Positions 61,705 through 64,000 of a stretch of 64,000 nucleotides of DNA are shown here, in pieces; the first letter of the stretch is position 1; the number at the start of each line of letters is the position of its first letter. The notes under the pieces are model-generated. The model was given only the letters and a program-made list of their open reading frames with translations, was not told where the DNA came from and ran no database searches. This DNA is from Sphingobium cloacae. GTDB lineage: Bacteria > Pseudomonadota > Alphaproteobacteria > Sphingomonadales > Sphingomonadaceae. Where the stretch lies: contig NZ_AP017655.1 of assembly GCF_002355855.1 (NCBI RefSeq), forward strand, positions 3,475,001 through 3,539,000, given 5' to 3'. Position numbers and translations under genes: made by a program.

Positions 61705-62421
61705 TTACCGTCCCGTGGCCTTGTCCTGCGCGGCGAAGATCTTCGCGCAGCCGATCCGCGCCAGACGCAGCAGGCGCAGCAGCTCCTCCTCGTCATAGGT
61801 CGCGCCCTCGGCGGTCGCCTGCACCTCGGCGAACTTGCCGTCGCCGGTGAGGATCAGGTTCGCGTCCGCCTCCGCATTGCTGTCTTCGTCATAGTCGAGG
61901 TCGAGCACCGGCGTGCCCTGATAGATGCCGCAACTGATGGCGGCGACCTTCTGCACGATGGGGTCTTCCTTGAGCGCGCCGGATGAGAGCAGCTTGTCGA
62001 TCGCGATGCGAAGCGCGACCCAACTGCCGGAAATCGCCGCCGTCCGCGTGCCGCCATCGGCCTGGATCACGTCGCAATCGACGACGATCTGCCGCTCGCC
62101 CAGCTTCTGCATGTCTACCACGGCGCGCAGCGAACGGCCGATCAGCCGCTGGATTTCCTGCGTCCGGCCCGATTGCTTGCCCTTGGCGGCCTCGCGGCTG
62201 CCCCGGGTGTGGGTGGCGCGGGGCAACATGCCATATTCCGCCGTGACCCAGCCCGATCCCTTGCCGCGCAGGAAGGGCGGGACTTTTTCCTCCACCGAAG
62301 CAGTGCACAGCACCCGCGTATCGCCGAAGCTGACCAGGCAGCTCCCTTCGGCGTGGATGGTGAAGCCAGGTTCCATGGTGATGTCGCGCATCTGGTCGGG
62401 CGCGCGGCCGGAAGGACGCAT
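61705..62421 (-). CDS. rph: Ribonuclease PH
   Basis: 238 codons from ATG 62421; GGAGAATAAATAT precedes it. Phosphorolytic 3-prime exoribonuclease that trims tRNA tails. [36 protein letters not shown] (in two parts), [18 protein letters not shown] and [16 protein letters not shown] are family blocks. Phosphate-binding Arg residues present. First of the leftward group rph-rdgB-hemW. Confidence 0.97.
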   Translation of the reverse strand: MRPSGRAPDQMRDITMEPGFTIHAEGSCLVSFGDTRVLCTASVEEKVPPFLRGKGSGWVTAEYGMLPRATHTRGSREAAKGKQSGRTQEIQRLIGRSLRAVVDMQKLGERQIVVDCDVIQADGGTRTAAISGSWVALRIAIDKLLSSGALKEDPIVQKVAAISCGIYQGTPVLDLDYDEDSNAEADANLILTGDGKFAEVQATAEGATYDEEELLRLLRLARIGCAKIFAAQDKATGR

Positions 62422-62516
62422 ATATTTATTCTCCGAAGCGTTCAGCGGGGGCTTAGCGTCCGTTGCGGCGTCTTGCCAGTGCCGATAGAGACAAGAGCGG
62501 GAAAAGGAGCTTCGCA

Positions 62517-63032
62517 ATGCGCATGATCATGGGTTTGACGGTGGCTGCGCTGCTGACGGGGTGCGCCGTCAATCAGGCCGAACTGGAAAAGCCGGTGAGG
62601 GCGGGCGATACGATTCGCTTTTCCGCCGGACCGTGCTTCGGCACATGTCCCAGCTACACGTTGCGCGTGACGCCCGATGGATCGGGCTTGATCGAGCCTG
62701 GGCGCTTCACCGCCGTGCCCGGGCCGACGCGTTTCACCGTGACGCCCGAGCAATATCGACGATTCCACAGCGCGATCGCCCCCTACCGCCCCGCGCCCGG
62801 CACCACGAAACGCATTGCCCAGGGAGAAAATTGCGACCGTTTTGCGACCGACATGCCCGCGTACGTTATCGAATGGGCCCGGGAGAAGCAGGCGACCACG
62901 CGGCTGGAATATCAGTCCGGCTGCATGGATGCCCGCTATGGCCGGTTGCGCGCGATGATCGCCTCCGTTCCGCAGATGCTGGGATTGCAAGCCATGCTGA
63001 AGCCCCTCGCGCCTTCCAAAAGCGATACTTGA
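62517..63032 (+). CDS. DUF6438-like lipoprotein
   Basis: 171 codons from ATG 62517 with AAAAGGAG before it. Lipoprotein signal with lipobox Leu-Thr-Gly-Cys at about 13-16. Core motif [16 protein letters not shown] (36-51) is the DUF6438 hallmark, and more cysteines follow (GENCDRF, SGCMDAR), so disulfide bonds are likely. Function unknown, probably at the cell envelope. Divergent from rph and 26 bases before hrcA. Confidence 0.83.
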   Translation: MRMIMGLTVAALLTGCAVNQAELEKPVRAGDTIRFSAGPCFGTCPSYTLRVTPDGSGLIEPGRFTAVPGPTRFTVTPEQYRRFHSAIAPYRPAPGTTKRIAQGENCDRFATDMPAYVIEWAREKQATTRLEYQSGCMDARYGRLRAMIASVPQMLGLQAMLKPLAPSKSDT

Positions 63033-63058
63033 GCCTCATGCGCGGCTTGCCTAAATAG

Positions 63059-64000
63059 ATGCGCATGGCGGTCACCCCGATCACGGAACTGAATGAGCGC
63101 GCGCGCGATGTCTTCCGCCTGGTGGTGGAAAGCTATCTGGGCACGGGCCTTCCCGTGGGATCGCGCACGATCAGCCGCATGGCTTCGCTCAGCCTGTCGC
63201 CCGCTTCCATCCGCAATGTGATGCAGGACCTGGAGGAACTGGGCCTGCTCGCCGCGCCCCATACTTCGGCGGGACGCATGCCGACGGAAACGGGCCTGCG
63301 GCTGTTTGTCGACGGCATGATGCAGGCGGCCGAACCATCGCCGGAGGAACGCCGCGCGATCGAGGCGGGGCTGACGGAAAGCGGCCCGATCGAAGAGGCG
63401 CTTTCCGCCGCGACCGCCACTCTTTCAGGCCTGTCGGCCTGCGCGGGCATCGTGATGGTGCCCAAGCGGGAGCCGGTGCTGCGGCAATTCGGCTTCGTGC
63501 CGCTCAATGACCGGCAGGCGCTGGCGGTACTGGTGGGGCAGGACGGGTCTGTCGAAAACCGCGTCCTCGATCTCCCCGAAAGCGTCACGCCGTCCCTGCT
63601 GGCGGAGGCGGCGAATTTCATGTCCGCGCGCTTCAGTGGCCTCACCCTCAGCCAGGCGGGCGATCTTCTCCGGCAGGAACTGGAGCGCGAACGCACGGCG
63701 CTTCAGGGCGCGGCGCGCGAACTGATTGAGCGCGGCATCGCCATCTGGTCGCAGGACGCCGATGCCCGCCCGGTGCTGATCGTGCGCGGCCAGTCCCATC
63801 TGCTGGACGACGGCACCGCCGCCGACCTTGAACGGGTGCGGCAATTGCTGGAGCAGCTCGAAGGCAAGCAGGAAATCTTCGGCCTGCTACAAAGCGCGCT
63901 CGCGGGCGACGCGACCAAAATCTTCATCGGTTCGGAAAACAAGCTCTTTTCCCTCTCGGGTTCTTCGGTCATAGCCGCGCCTTACCGGGGCGGCGACGGC
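63059..64000 (+). CDS. hrcA: Heat-inducible transcriptional repressor HrcA, C-terminal end missing
   Basis: At least 313 codons visible, open to the window edge, so truncated. HrcA represses chaperone genes through the CIRCE element. N-terminal winged-helix (residues about 8-80): ITELNERARDVFRLVVESYLGTG in two parts, VGSRTISRMASLSLSPASIRNVM, and LAAPHTSAGRMPTE. Central GAF-like and HrcA domains follow with LFVDGMM and the late GSENKLFSLSGSSVIAAPY. ATG at 63059, with no CIRCE found nearby. Confidence 0.93.
   Translation, partial: MRMAVTPITELNERARDVFRLVVESYLGTGLPVGSRTISRMASLSLSPASIRNVMQDLEELGLLAAPHTSAGRMPTETGLRLFVDGMMQAAEPSPEERRAIEAGLTESGPIEEALSAATATLSGLSACAGIVMVPKREPVLRQFGFVPLNDRQALAVLVGQDGSVENRVLDLPESVTPSLLAEAANFMSARFSGLTLSQAGDLLRQELERERTALQGAARELIERGIAIWSQDADARPVLIVRGQSHLLDDGTAADLERVRQLLEQLEGKQEIFGLLQSALAGDATKIFIGSENKLFSLSGSSVIAAPYRGGDG

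Noticed and set aside
1..64000. CRISPR arrays, tRNA or rRNA genes, insertion sequences, prophage
   Set aside because: No regularly spaced repeats, no tRNA-like cloverleaf ends, no transposase or integrase reading frame seen; code use is uniform.

Overview
The window reads as a contiguous piece of chromosome from a high-GC alphaproteobacterium of the order Sphingomonadales (Sphingobium/Sphingomonas-like). The evidence is the gene content and order: TonB-dependent receptor plus alpha/beta hydrolase, a PhoK-type alkaline phosphatase with a threonine nucleophile, TimA-MltA-Smr opposite SecB-MurJ-TrpS, an ATPase inhibitor zeta subunit, a GtrA/GT-C pair, and sphingomonad-style inverted repeats built on GAGCGAAGTCGAAG. 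I see no tRNA, rRNA, CRISPR array, insertion sequence or prophage.

Layout. 1-4.8 kb: the tail of an unidentified protein, then a leftward TonB receptor-hydrolase pair. 4.8-7.2 kb: a gene-poor stretch, a ribosomal oxygenase (RoxA-like) and a convergent pseudouridine synthase. 7.5-13.9 kb: a response regulator with a damaged receiver pocket, a beta carbonic anhydrase, a SulP anion transporter, a TorF-family porin, and a second closely related response regulator with its histidine kinase; this looks like one regulated inorganic-anion locus. 13.9-25.5 kb: PhoK-like phosphatase, then a 10-kb rightward run (DsbD-like, TlyA, RND adaptor and pump, TspO, UbiK, YbjN, ProC, half-length asparaginase). 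25.5-32.7 kb: YnfA, a DUF4136 lipoprotein, and the divergent blocks secB-murJ-trpS and timA-mltA-smr.

32.7-42.4 kb: a GGDEF/EAL protein with a ruined EAL metal site, dapE, a cupin/LD-carboxypeptidase pair, an EnvC-like protein, and the leftward group rplJ-rplL, nadD-rsfS-rlmH, with an HxlR regulator. 42.4-50.9 kb: Rel/Spo (p)ppGpp enzyme, LytS/LytTR two-component pair, GtrA and a GT-C membrane protein, TadA, L28, an acetyltransferase. 50.9-57.5 kb: a ScfR/RamB-type regulator facing isocitrate lyase across a perfect operator-like palindrome, then leuC, an uncatalogued 37-codon gene and leuD, the zeta subunit, BolA and a CGFS glutaredoxin. 57.7-64 kb: a BlaI repressor and M56 protease under a textbook BlaI operator, hemW, rdgB and rph leftward, a DUF6438 lipoprotein, and the start of hrcA, which runs off the window.

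Themes. Many genes are tightly packed with 1-4 base overlaps (TGATG, ATGA, TTGA), so translational coupling is common. The most notable signals beyond routine annotation are the carbonic anhydrase/SulP/TorF locus bracketed by two response-regulator paralogues, its two start-site hairpins, the small gene coupled on both sides between leuC and leuD, the catalytically broken EAL domain, and the BlaI/M56 pair without any penicillin-binding sensor or beta-lactamase nearby.
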